Shown: positions 47,175-56,623 of the stretch, one piece after another | Numbering within the stretch: position 1 is the stretch's first letter | Layout of the letters: each line of letters opens with the position of its first letter | Assembly (NCBI GenBank): GCA_964408455.1 | Contig: CAYOZN010000006.1 | Coordinates: forward strand, 62,001 to 126,000 | Direction: 5' to 3' | From: CAYOZN01 sp964408455 | Lineage (GTDB): Bacteria; Planctomycetota; Phycisphaerae; UBA1845; UTPLA1 | DNA: 64,000 nt | Notes under the pieces: generated by a model | What the model saw: the letters and a program-made list of their open reading frames with translations, nothing else | Told to the model about the DNA's origin: nothing | The model's database searches: none | Translations under genes and position numbers: made by a program

Positions 47175-49028
47175 ATGTGCGGCATTTGCGGAATCTGTGC
47201 ATCAGGCAACAGCGATGGCATCGAGCTGCGCACGCTGGAGGCGATGAGCGATGCCCTGTCTCATCGCGGACCCGACGGCAACGGGCTCTTTCTCAAGAGC
47301 TGTGTCGCGCTGGGGCACCGCCGGCTTTCCATCATTGACCTCGCCGGTGGCGGCCAGCCCATGAGCAACGACGATGGCTCATTGACGGTTGTCTTCAACG
47401 GAGAGATCTACAACTACGTCGAACTCCGCCGCGATCTCTGTAGCCGCGGCCGCCAGTTTCGCACCGACTCGGATACCGAGGTCCTGCTCCACCTGTACGA
47501 GGAGTCTGGCGATAAATGTCTAGCCGCGCTCAATGGCATGTTCGCGTTCGCCCTGTGGGATGGCCGGCGGCGGAGGCTGTTTGCTGCCCGCGATCGAATG
47601 GGCGAAAAGCCGCTCTATTATTGCGTCCGCAATGGCAAGCTCCTGTTTGCCAGCGAATTGAAGTCCCTCATGCAGTATCCCGGATTTGAACCCAGCCTGG
47701 ATGCGACATCGCTCGATGAGTACCTCGCCTTCGGCTACGTGCCGGCCCCGCACACGATATTCAAAGATGTTCACAAGCTGCCCGCGGCGCATGCGCTTGT
47801 GTGGGAACACGGCGGATTACGAACATATCGCTACTGGGAGCCGGCGGTTCCTCCGGCCGATCGGCTGACCGAGCAGGAATATGTCGACGAGCTGAAACGC
47901 AGGTTGGAGGCGTCCGTCCAAATACGGCTCCGTAGCGACGTGCCACTCGGCGCATTTCTGAGCGGCGGCATCGACTCCAGCGCCATTGTCGCGCTGGCCA
48001 GCATGCAGCACGCCGAGTCGCTGGAGACGTTCTCGGTCGGCTTTGATTTTCAGGAGTTTGACGAGTCACCGTATGCACGGGCCGTCGCCGAGCGCTATCG
48101 CACACGGCACCACCAGATCACGGTGTCGGACCTGGATGTCTCTATTTTTGGCGAATTGGTGCAGCACTTCGATGAGCCATTTGCGGATCCATCCGCCATT
48201 CCAACCTACTATGTCGCACGGGAGGCGAAACGCTTCGTGACAGTCTGCCTCTCCGGCGACGGGGGCGACGAGCTATTCGCCGGCTACGACCGCTACCACG
48301 AGCCCGCGCTTGAGCGACTTCTTGGCCGCGCACCGCGCTCGCTTCGCAGGCATCTTCTCGAGCCATTGGCCGGCGCGTGGCCGGAGCGCATGCGCGGCAA
48401 GGGATTGCTCGAGCGGGCGGCGGCCATCGGCGCCGAACGTTACCAGCGCCACGTGGGCATTTTCGATCCGCCGTCGCGGCAGCGATTGCTCCGGCAGACC
48501 GCGCAGCGCGACTCGCGTGCCGGCAACGGCGCCTTCGAGCGCTTCTTCAATGAAAACGGTCGCGATGAAGTCGCCATCCGCCAGCTCACCGACCAGTTGA
48601 CATACCTGCCCGAGGACGTGCTGGTCAAGGTTGACCGCACCTCCATGAAAAGCGCGCTGGAAGTGCGCGTGCCTTTTCTTGATCACACGGTGGTCGAGTG
48701 GGTCAACGCCATGCCGACCGACATGAAGCTCCGCGGCGGATGCAGCAAGTACATACTGAAGCGAATGCTGCATGATTTGCTGCCGGCCGATATTCTCCAG
48801 CGGCCGAAGCGCGGCTTCGGAATTCCCATTCGCAACTGGCTGCGCGGCGATCTGGTGAGCTTTGCCCACGACCTGCTGCTGTCGCCGAACAGCCGCTGTG
48901 CCCGCCTGTTTGACCGCGCGGAACTGTCGCGCCTCGTTGAGCGACATCAGCGCGGTCCGCGCGACCTGAGCCGCCGGCTGTGGGCACTGCTTTGGCTGGA
49001 ACAATGGTGCCGGTGCTTCGGAATGTAG
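47175..49028 (+). CDS. Asparagine synthase (glutamine-hydrolysing)-type amidotransferase
   Basis: 617 residues starting MCG, so the catalytic Cys2 is free after Met removal. Glutaminase domain 1-210 (RGPDGNG, NGEIYNY), synthetase domain 230-617 with PPi loop SGGIDSS at 263-269. AsnB-like proteins are recurrent in exosortase/exopolysaccharide loci, where they may amidate a sugar carboxylate rather than aspartate. The start lies two bases after the previous stop. A second, fused copy lies at 53010. Confidence 0.92.
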   Translation: MCGICGICASGNSDGIELRTLEAMSDALSHRGPDGNGLFLKSCVALGHRRLSIIDLAGGGQPMSNDDGSLTVVFNGEIYNYVELRRDLCSRGRQFRTDSDTEVLLHLYEESGDKCLAALNGMFAFALWDGRRRRLFAARDRMGEKPLYYCVRNGKLLFASELKSLMQYPGFEPSLDATSLDEYLAFGYVPAPHTIFKDVHKLPAAHALVWEHGGLRTYRYWEPAVPPADRLTEQEYVDELKRRLEASVQIRLRSDVPLGAFLSGGIDSSAIVALASMQHAESLETFSVGFDFQEFDESPYARAVAERYRTRHHQITVSDLDVSIFGELVQHFDEPFADPSAIPTYYVAREAKRFVTVCLSGDGGDELFAGYDRYHEPALERLLGRAPRSLRRHLLEPLAGAWPERMRGKGLLERAAAIGAERYQRHVGIFDPPSRQRLLRQTAQRDSRAGNGAFERFFNENGRDEVAIRQLTDQLTYLPEDVLVKVDRTSMKSALEVRVPFLDHTVVEWVNAMPTDMKLRGGCSKYILKRMLHDLLPADILQRPKRGFGIPIRNWLRGDLVSFAHDLLLSPNSRCARLFDRAELSRLVERHQRGPRDLSRRLWALLWLEQWCRCFGM

Positions 49029-49083
49029 GCACCGCTCGACCCTCCCCTGTGCATTTACATCCTTCGCCCCATCGCTGCAGAAC

Positions 49084-50409
49084 GTGATTCCTGAAGCTGG
49101 ACATTCCGCTGATTCGTTTGCGGTGCACCGCAAAGCCAAGGCCAGCGCGCAACAGCCGGCCCCGGAAGCTGCGGCGCAGGTTCCGCCGCGCCGCGACGTC
49201 AATGTTGTGCTTCTCGTCGTGAGCAACCTCGAGTATGGCGGCGCGCAGCGCCAGGTCATTGAACTTGCGAACGCCATGCCATCCGATGGTTGCCGCGTTC
49301 ACGTGTGCTCGCTTTCAAACCACGTGCCCCTCGCAGAACGCCTGCACCATCGTGAGTCTCGTCTCCACATCATCCCCAAGCGCTGGAAATACGACATGAG
49401 CGTGGTCTGGCGACTGGCCCGGCTGCTGCGACGCGTGCAGGCCGACATCGTCCACGGCTTTCTATTCGATGCCGAACTGGCGGCACGCCTTGCCGGACGC
49501 CTGGCCGGCACCCGGCTCATCGTCGGTTCTGAACGCAACGCCGAGTACCATTTGAGCCGATGCCATCGCATCGCCTATCGCCTCACGCGCTCCTTCGCCG
49601 ACGCCATCATCGCAAACTCACATGCCGGTGCTGCATTCCACCAGCGCACCCGCGGGCATCCGCCGTCGCACTACCGCGTCGTTCACAACGGCATCGATAC
49701 CGACCGGTTCCGGCCCCGAAGCGGCGACCGTGCACGCCAATCGCTCGGCATCCCCGTCGGCGACTTCGTCATCGGCATGTTTGCGGGCTTCAAACCCCAG
49801 AAGAACCACGGCCTCGCATTTGCAGCGTTCAGGCAAGTGCTCGATCGCCTTCCGAACGCCCGCCTGCTGCTGGTCGGCGACGAACTGCATCTGGGTCTGC
49901 GCGGATCGACCGCGTACAAGCGGGACATGTGCCGCCTCGTCGAGACCCTGGGCATCGGCTCGCGGTGCAGTTTTCTCGGCAATCGCGGCGATCCCGAAGA
50001 ACTGTACTGCGCCTGCGATATGACGCTGCTGCCTTCGCATCACGAGGGAACGCCCAACGTGCTGCTTGAATCCATGGCCTGCGGCGTACCCGTCGTGGCG
50101 ACGGACGTGTCCGACAACGCCATCATTGTTCCAAATGAAAACGTGGGATTCATCGTCCCGCCGGGCGACGAAGCCGCGCTGGCGGGCGCAATCCTGAAAA
50201 TGGCGGCGGATATCGACGCTCGCGCCCGCATGGGTCACGAAGCCCGGCGCTGGATTGAATCACAGTTTACGAACGCCGTGCTGGCCGGGAAAACCCTGGC
50301 CGCGTATCGCGACTATCTGACACGGCGCGATGCGGACGCGGCGCAAAACACAGAGCCGGCGCTTGCAGGCGCCCGGCCGGAATCACAGCGACAATCATGC
50401 GCATATTGA
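49084..50409 (+). CDS. Glycosyltransferase family 4 protein
   Basis: 441 residues from a GTG at 49084; the first about 35 residues are low-similarity and a later start is possible. GT-B signatures: VVSNLEYGGAQRQVIELANA at the acceptor domain, VHNGIDTDRF, FVIGMFAGFKPQKNHGLA, and LLPSHHEGTPNVLLESMACG with the conserved Glu-x7-Glu. Retaining sugar transfer to the lipid-linked intermediate is expected. Confidence 0.9.
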   Translation: MIPEAGHSADSFAVHRKAKASAQQPAPEAAAQVPPRRDVNVVLLVVSNLEYGGAQRQVIELANAMPSDGCRVHVCSLSNHVPLAERLHHRESRLHIIPKRWKYDMSVVWRLARLLRRVQADIVHGFLFDAELAARLAGRLAGTRLIVGSERNAEYHLSRCHRIAYRLTRSFADAIIANSHAGAAFHQRTRGHPPSHYRVVHNGIDTDRFRPRSGDRARQSLGIPVGDFVIGMFAGFKPQKNHGLAFAAFRQVLDRLPNARLLLVGDELHLGLRGSTAYKRDMCRLVETLGIGSRCSFLGNRGDPEELYCACDMTLLPSHHEGTPNVLLESMACGVPVVATDVSDNAIIVPNENVGFIVPPGDEAALAGAILKMAADIDARARMGHEARRWIESQFTNAVLAGKTLAAYRDYLTRRDADAAQNTEPALAGARPESQRQSCAY

Positions 50410-51515
50410 TGTCACTTCCCGATCGCCGCGTACGCGGAGGCCCGCCTTCGCATCTGTACCTGCTGCGCGACACGCTGCTCGATGCCGGCGTGGACGTCCG
50501 CAGTTTTCTGTATGGTGGTCGCGTACACACCGAAACAGTCTGGCAGAAGGCCGTCGCCCGGCTGCTTGACCTCATCTGCCTGCCCTGGCACATCTTTCGC
50601 CATCGGCCCGATATTGTTCAGCTCAACAGCGCGTTCGACCGGCGCGGCGTTCTGCGCGACCAGTTCTTCGCGCCACTGGCCCGGCTGCTCGGGCCGAAGC
50701 TGGTCATCAAATTCCACGGCAGCGACCTGGCATTTCTCGAGAACTCGAGTTCATACTGGAAACTGGCAACGGCGGCGGTCATCAAGAATGCAGACGTGGT
50801 ATGTGTGCTCTCCCGCGAAGAGCGCGACGCCATTGCCCGGCGATTTCCGAAGGCCCGCGTCGAAATGGTCCGCAATGCACTCGAACTCTCGCGTTATGCC
50901 GCCCCTGGCGACTTTCGTAAGCAGTTTCAAATACCGCCGCATCGAAAGCTGCTGCTGTTTATTGCCCGGTTTATCCCCACCAAGGGACTTCGCGAGGTGA
51001 TTCTCGCCTTGCCGCAGATCCGACAAAAGCACGATGTTCACGCCGCCTTCGTGGGAGACGGCCCGGTGCGGGCCGAGTGTGAGTCTCTCTGCCGCGAACT
51101 CGGCCTGTCCGATGTGACAACCTTCACCGGCTACATTGCCGAAGACAGCACCATCCCCGCATATGCCGCCGCCGATCTGCTCGTATTTCCCACCTATCAC
51201 CAGGAGGGCATGCCCATGGTCATCTTCCACTCGATGGCCAGCGGCGTTCCGGTCGTGACGACGAGAATTCGCGCGGCGGCCGACTGGCTGGAAGAAAATG
51301 TACATTGCCGGTTCGTGCCACCGCGCGAACCCGACGTACTGGCGCGGACCGTTGTCGAACTCCTCGACGATCCGGACACATTAACTCGCATGTCGGCAGC
51401 GTGCCGTAGCCTGGCCCGACGCTTTGATCGAACGCACGTGGCCGCCGAGTTTGTCGAATTGTACAAGTCGCTGCAACAGCCTGAACCGACGGAGGCAGAG
51501 CCTGCCTGTGGATAA
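50397..51515 (+). CDS. Glycosyltransferase family 4 protein
   Basis: 372 residues, starting 13 bases before the end of the preceding glycosyltransferase gene. Acceptor domain: LPDRRVRGGPPSHLYLLRDT; donor domain: LLLFIARFIPTKGLREVILA and FPTYHQEGMPMVIFHSMASG. In the last motif the first Glu is shifted to EGMPM as usual, but the second Glu of the E-x7-E pair is replaced by His/Ser, an oddity. It probably transfers another sugar of the unit. Confidence 0.88.
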   Translation: MRILMSLPDRRVRGGPPSHLYLLRDTLLDAGVDVRSFLYGGRVHTETVWQKAVARLLDLICLPWHIFRHRPDIVQLNSAFDRRGVLRDQFFAPLARLLGPKLVIKFHGSDLAFLENSSSYWKLATAAVIKNADVVCVLSREERDAIARRFPKARVEMVRNALELSRYAAPGDFRKQFQIPPHRKLLLFIARFIPTKGLREVILALPQIRQKHDVHAAFVGDGPVRAECESLCRELGLSDVTTFTGYIAEDSTIPAYAAADLLVFPTYHQEGMPMVIFHSMASGVPVVTTRIRAAADWLEENVHCRFVPPREPDVLARTVVELLDDPDTLTRMSAACRSLARRFDRTHVAAEFVELYKSLQQPEPTEAEPACG

Positions 51516-53022
51516 TCTGTTTGATAATCGAGTCGGCATTGCCGTCCAGACCGGGTCCTACGGCCGCCCGCCCTTCTCGCCGGTAAGACGCTATGCCGAA
51601 CTGCCGTGGAGCGCGCCCTCGTCGGGGCAAGCCGACAATGCCGCCTACGCCGGCGTTCGCTCGGCATTGGAACTGTGCGGACTGGATGCAATGCACGCCG
51701 ATTCGCAACGCTGGAACCCCTTCCGCGATCTCATCAAACCCGGCCAGACCGTCGTCATCAAGCCAAACTTCGTCCGCGATTTTCGCGAGACGCGCGCCGG
51801 CGATGGCGATTGCCTGATCACCAGTGGCGCCGTCATTCGCGCGGTGGTGGACTATGCGCTTTTGGCACTCGAGGCCCGAGGCCGCATTATCATCGCAGAT
51901 GCGCCGCAGAACGACGCCGACTTTGACGCGATTCGCCGAATCGTGGGCCTCGATTCGATCTGCGGGCACATTCGACGGCATACTGGCTTCGAGATTGAAG
52001 TTTACGACCTGCGGCCCGAAGGCGCGCTGAAAATTGACGGCGTCATTGTGGGACATCGCAAACTGCCCGGCGATCCGGCCGGCTATGTACCCGTCAATCT
52101 CGGACAGCACTCGGCCTTTTGCGAACTGGATCACAGCACGCGACCACTGTACGGCGCCGAATATGACCGCTCCGAATTAAAGCGCCACCATCGCAACGGT
52201 CTGCACGAATACCTGATCTCGCGATCCATCCTCGAAGCCGACGTGATGATCAGCGTACCCAAGCTCAAGACGCATAAGAAGGTCGGCCTGACCGCCAACC
52301 TGAAGAACACCGTTGGCATCAACGGCAACAAGAACTGGCTGCCGCATTATCGCGAAGGAACGCCGGGCCAGGGAGGAGACCAGTTTGCCGACGATCGGCT
52401 TCGGCACGTCGCCGAAAACTGGGCCGTCACCGGATTCAAGCGCATCTTTCCGGGTTTGGGCGGCATGCGGGCGACGGTCGCGCGTCCAATCAAGGCCGCT
52501 GGCCGCTATCTCTTCGGCGACACCTGCGCCAACATCCGCTCCGGCAATTGGCACGGCAATGACACTGCCTGGCGGATGGTGCTCGATATCAACCGCATTC
52601 TTCACTACGCCGATGCGGCAGGAACGCTGCACCCCCTGCCCAGGCGACGCTTCTTCAGCGTCGTCGATGCCATCATTGCCGGCGAGGGCTTTGGCCCCCT
52701 GGACGCCACCCCCCGTCGGGCCGGTTTCATCCTGGCCGGTCGCAATCCCGTCGCGGTGGACATGGCCGCTGCCCGGATGATGGGCCTCGACTGGCGCAAG
52801 CTGCCGATGCTCGCCCGCGCCTGGCATCCACATCGCTGGCCACTCGTCAGAAGCTGCCCCGAACAAGTCGAATTACGTTCCAGCCACGGCGCATATTCCG
52901 GAGGCCTCGATGATGTCGCCGGTCCCGTGCGCCCTTTTGCGATGCCGCCGGGATGGCGCGGATACGCGGAACTCGACACCGGCGAACATGCGCCAGAAAG
53001 TGAACTGCCGTGTGCGGTATAG
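51508..53022 (+). CDS. DUF362-family protein in the exopolysaccharide operon
   Basis: 504 residues from a GTG at 51508 that overlaps the previous stop by 8 bases; a GGAGG site lies 12 bases ahead. DUF362 hallmarks are VVIKPNFVRDF, ADVMISVPKLKTHKKVGLTA and the following LKNTVGINGNKNW, plus the C-terminal DAIIAGEGFGPLDATPRRAG and NPVAVDMAAARMMG. DUF362 has no firm biochemical role. No ferredoxin-like Cys cluster, common in relatives, is seen. Its stable position between glycosyltransferase and amidotransferase genes suggests a role in polymer modification. Confidence 0.85.
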   Translation: MDNLFDNRVGIAVQTGSYGRPPFSPVRRYAELPWSAPSSGQADNAAYAGVRSALELCGLDAMHADSQRWNPFRDLIKPGQTVVIKPNFVRDFRETRAGDGDCLITSGAVIRAVVDYALLALEARGRIIIADAPQNDADFDAIRRIVGLDSICGHIRRHTGFEIEVYDLRPEGALKIDGVIVGHRKLPGDPAGYVPVNLGQHSAFCELDHSTRPLYGAEYDRSELKRHHRNGLHEYLISRSILEADVMISVPKLKTHKKVGLTANLKNTVGINGNKNWLPHYREGTPGQGGDQFADDRLRHVAENWAVTGFKRIFPGLGGMRATVARPIKAAGRYLFGDTCANIRSGNWHGNDTAWRMVLDINRILHYADAAGTLHPLPRRRFFSVVDAIIAGEGFGPLDATPRRAGFILAGRNPVAVDMAAARMMGLDWRKLPMLARAWHPHRWPLVRSCPEQVELRSSHGAYSGGLDDVAGPVRPFAMPPGWRGYAELDTGEHAPESELPCAV

Positions 53023-56000
53023 CCGGATACGCCGGACTTGATGACCCCGCCCTGCTGCGGTCGATGTGCGCCACGCTCGTGCATCGAGGCCCGGATGAGG
53101 ACGGCTTCTACTCGGCCCCCGGCGTCGGGCTGGGCATGCGCCGCCTGTCCGTCATCGACCTGCTCACCGGTCGCCAGCCCATATCGAATGAGTCCGGCGA
53201 CGTCTGCGTCGTGTTCAACGGCGAGATTTACAATTACCTCGCGCTGTCCGCGGAACTGAAGCGAGCCGGCCACACCTTTCGGACCACCTCCGACACGGAA
53301 ACCCTCGTCCATCTGTACGAGGACCACGGCCTCGATTTCGTCAACCGCCTTCGCGGCATGTTTGCGATCGCCCTGTGGGACGCGAAACGAAGGCGGCTCG
53401 TCCTCGCCCGCGATCGTATCGGCGAGAAGCCGCTCTTCTACGCTCAACATGCCGGCGGGCTGCTGTTTGCTTCCGAAATAAAGGCCCTGCTTCAGGCTCG
53501 CATTCCGCGCAGTGTCAATTCCCAGGCACTTTGCGACTTTCTGGCCATGGGCTATGTCCCGTCGCCCCACACCTTCTTTGCCGGCGTCCGCAAGCTCGCC
53601 CCCGGCGAGATGCTGATACACGAAAACGGCTCAACGCGGATCGTGCCCTACTGGCGGCACGGAGATCGATCGCGGGCCTCTGGTGATTTCCGTCAGTCCT
53701 GCACCGAACTGAGCGAACGGCTTCAGGAATCCGTCTCCCTGTGCCTGAAGAGTGACGTCGAAGTCGGCGCCTTCCTCAGCGGCGGAATTGACTCCTCGGT
53801 GCTGGTCGCCCTGATGCGCCGCAAGGAGACCCGCGTACAGACGTTTTCGGTGGGCTATGGCGGGCGGGCACGCGGATTCAATGAACTGTCTTATGCCCGG
53901 CAGGTCGCCAGACTCCTGGGCACGACACATCACGAGCTGATACTCGAACCCCGCTCCTCGATGGAACTGCTGCCCCGCATTCTCTGGCACTTCGACGAGC
54001 CGCACGGCGAGCCCACGTCCGTTCTCGTCTATCTGCTTTCCGAATTCACCCGGCGCAAAGTCAAAGTGGCCCTCGGCGGCACCGGTGGCGACGAAATCTT
54101 CTTCGGATATCCCAGGCACGCAGGCGTGCGGATGCTCGACAGCTATCGGCGACTGCCCGCCTGGCTCCGCAAACACGTCGTCGAACGCATCATCGCCCGC
54201 TGGCCCGAGTCCACGCGCGGAAGCCGATTTGCCAAGCGGGCCCGCCGATTCATCGCCGGCGCCGGTCTCGCGCCGAACGAAGCCTACGCCGCCTGGGTGC
54301 GCCTGCTCCGGCCGGACGTACACGAGCGCATTGTCTCAAAGCAAACGCGAGCGCTCGCGCCCAATCCCGCAGGCGACGAGTTCATCCACAGGATACTGAC
54401 CGACCCATCGCGCGGCGAGCTGCTGGATCGCGTCGCCGACCTGGATGTGCTCGGATATCTTCCGGAGTTCCAGCTCGCCTACGTCGACCGCATGAGCATG
54501 GCACACGGCCTGGAGGTTCGCTCGCCCCTGTGCGACTATCGCCTCCTGGAATACGTCACCTCGCTGCCGCCGCATTTTCGCCTTCGCGGCACGCGCACCA
54601 AGCACATTTTCAAGGAAGTGGCCACGCAGTGGATCCCGCGCCGCATTGCACGCCGAAAAAAGGTGGGCTTCGATTCACCCATCGGCCAGTGGGCCAAGGG
54701 CGAGATGCGCGAGTTCATCCTCGAATTCCTTTCCCCCGAACATGTCAACCGCTCCGGCCTCCTCAACGGCGATGAAGTCTGCCGCATGCTCAACGAGCAC
54801 ATGCACGGTCAACGCGATCACTCGCTCCAGATATGGAGCCTGCTCGCCGTCGAAGGCTGGTACCGGATGTACATCGAGGACGGCGTCATGGATGGCAGCG
54901 CCTACACGCTTGCCGACATGCGCGGCGTGCCGCAATCCACTCGCGCGCCCGCGCGGCCGGCCGTTGCGGCGTCCCGCGCCGTCGATGATGCGCCCAGACG
55001 AGGCCGCCCCGGTTCGCCCTATGGCGCAGTGCGGCGACGGCTGTGGGAAAAAACCCCGCGCAACCTGCGCCGCGGCCTGCGGCCCGTCATCCATCGCATT
55101 CCCCCCGCCGTGCTTCTGGGCAGGGACTTTCGCGCGTGGCGTGAGTTTGCGCAAGCCACCGACGCGTGGACGGTTGAACAAAGCCGGGCCTATCAGCTCA
55201 GTCAAGTGAGAAACATTTGCGGGCGGGCCGCATTGCATTCGCCATATTACCGCGAGCAGTTTAAACGCATCGGTTTTTCACCGGACGATCTGCATGGCAT
55301 TGCCGATATTCGCCGCCTCCCGACCATCGATCGAGAGGTCCTCAGCAGTCAACTTGACGAGATGGTCACGGTGAATCCGCGCGGCAGTGGCATACACCGC
55401 GCCTCGACGGGCGGCAGCCACGGTCATCCGCTTCATTTTTATATCGATGCCGATCGAACCGCCATCGAATATGCACACCTGGTGGCAGGCTGGAAGCGGG
55501 CAGGCTATCGCCCGGATATCCCGATGGCAGTTTTGCGCGGACGCGTGGTGTCGCCCGACAATGGAGAGATTCGCCACGAATACGACCCGGTGCTTCGACA
55601 TCACTATTACAGCAGCTTTCATATGGGCGAGGACGACCTCCAGCGCTACATCGAACACCTGCGCGGGATCGGCCCGTGCTATCTGCACGTTTACCCATCC
55701 GCCGTCGCCACGCTTGCCCGCTATATCGAGAAGTCCAATACCGCCGCGCCGGACAATGTGCTGGGCATCATCGCCGAATCGGAAACGGTCTATCCGCAGC
55801 AACGCCGCCTGGTCGAGCGCGTCTTCGGACGGCGATACTTCTCCTGCTACGGCCATTCCGAAAAGCTCGTCATGGCGGCCGAATGTGAAGAGTCCACCGA
55901 CTACCACGTCTGGCCGGGCTACGGATTCTGCGAGCTGCTGGATGAGGACGGACGGCCCGTCGACACGCCCGGCCAGCGCGGAGAGATCGTGGGCACGGGC

Positions 56001-56561
56001 TTCATCAATCGTGTCGTTCCCTTCATCCGCTATCGCACCGGCGATTATGCCACCTATGTGGGCGAACGATGCGACGCATGCTCTCGCCAGCACATGATCC
56101 TGCGCGACGTCCGCGGTCACCGCACCCAGGAGGTGCTCGTCGCGGTCGACGGCTCGGAGATCCCCTGGGCCGCGCTCAACATGCACGACGACACGTTCCT
56201 GCACGTTCGCCAGTTTCAGTTTCATCAGGCGCATCCCGGCAGGGCGACGCTTCGCATCGTGCCCGCCGCCGGGTTTTCAACCGCCGACGAGCGCCGTATC
56301 GCGACAAACCTGCGGGCAAAGCTGGACAGCCGGCTCGAGATCGCCATTGAACGCGTCGCCGCCATCCGGCTTACCCGGCGCGGAAAGGCCACTTATGTAT
56401 TGCAGGAAATACCGGACCGCTCGGCCGCCCATCCCGGCCCCGATGGACAGCCGCTGACTTCGCCCGCGCACGCAACGGACCGCCCCTTGCCCGTGGGTGC
56501 CACTACTGTGGCAGCAGTGCCGCCCGGCGTGCATGATGCCGCGCGGAGCGCTTCGTCCTGA
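53010..56561 (+). CDS. Fusion of asparagine-synthase amidotransferase with CapK/PaaK-like adenylating enzyme
   Basis: 1183 residues, overlapping the previous gene by 13 bases. Residues 1-640 are a complete AsnB: Cys2 (MCGIAGYAG), RGPDEDG, NGEIYNY, and the PPi loop SGGIDSSV at 257-264. A basic Ala/Pro-rich linker (about 640-680) leads to a CapK/phenylacetate-CoA-ligase-like domain (about 685-1140): AALHSPYYREQF, HRASTGGSHGHPLHF (phosphate loop), CYGHSEKLVMAAECE and PFIRYRTGDYA. Both halves make acyl-adenylates: the first for amidation, the second probably to activate a carboxylic acid for transfer. In one chain they could modify carboxylated sugars of this polymer. The reading frame is continuous through the junction. 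Confidence 0.88.
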   Translation: MCGIAGYAGLDDPALLRSMCATLVHRGPDEDGFYSAPGVGLGMRRLSVIDLLTGRQPISNESGDVCVVFNGEIYNYLALSAELKRAGHTFRTTSDTETLVHLYEDHGLDFVNRLRGMFAIALWDAKRRRLVLARDRIGEKPLFYAQHAGGLLFASEIKALLQARIPRSVNSQALCDFLAMGYVPSPHTFFAGVRKLAPGEMLIHENGSTRIVPYWRHGDRSRASGDFRQSCTELSERLQESVSLCLKSDVEVGAFLSGGIDSSVLVALMRRKETRVQTFSVGYGGRARGFNELSYARQVARLLGTTHHELILEPRSSMELLPRILWHFDEPHGEPTSVLVYLLSEFTRRKVKVALGGTGGDEIFFGYPRHAGVRMLDSYRRLPAWLRKHVVERIIARWPESTRGSRFAKRARRFIAGAGLAPNEAYAAWVRLLRPDVHERIVSKQTRALAPNPAGDEFIHRILTDPSRGELLDRVADLDVLGYLPEFQLAYVDRMSMAHGLEVRSPLCDYRLLEYVTSLPPHFRLRGTRTKHIFKEVATQWIPRRIARRKKVGFDSPIGQWAKGEMREFILEFLSPEHVNRSGLLNGDEVCRMLNEHMHGQRDHSLQIWSLLAVEGWYRMYIEDGVMDGSAYTLADMRGVPQSTRAPARPAVAASRAVDDAPRRGRPGSPYGAVRRRLWEKTPRNLRRGLRPVIHRIPPAVLLGRDFRAWREFAQATDAWTVEQSRAYQLSQVRNICGRAALHSPYYREQFKRIGFSPDDLHGIADIRRLPTIDREVLSSQLDEMVTVNPRGSGIHRASTGGSHGHPLHFYIDADRTAIEYAHLVAGWKRAGYRPDIPMAVLRGRVVSPDNGEIRHEYDPVLRHHYYSSFHMGEDDLQRYIEHLRGIGPCYLHVYPSAVATLARYIEKSNTAAPDNVLGIIAESETVYPQQRRLVERVFGRRYFSCYGHSEKLVMAAECEESTDYHVWPGYGFCELLDEDGRPVDTPGQRGEIVGTGFINRVVPFIRYRTGDYATYVGERCDACSRQHMILRDVRGHRTQEVLVAVDGSEIPWAALNMHDDTFLHVRQFQFHQAHPGRATLRIVPAAGFSTADERRIATNLRAKLDSRLEIAIERVAAIRLTRRGKATYVLQEIPDRSAAHPGPDGQPLTSPAHATDRPLPVGATTVAAVPPGVHDAARSASS

Positions 56562-56623
56562 CGATTGGATACAGCCCTCGCAACGGAAGTCTGGCTCATC
56601 AAACTCGGAGTTGGATAAGGAAC

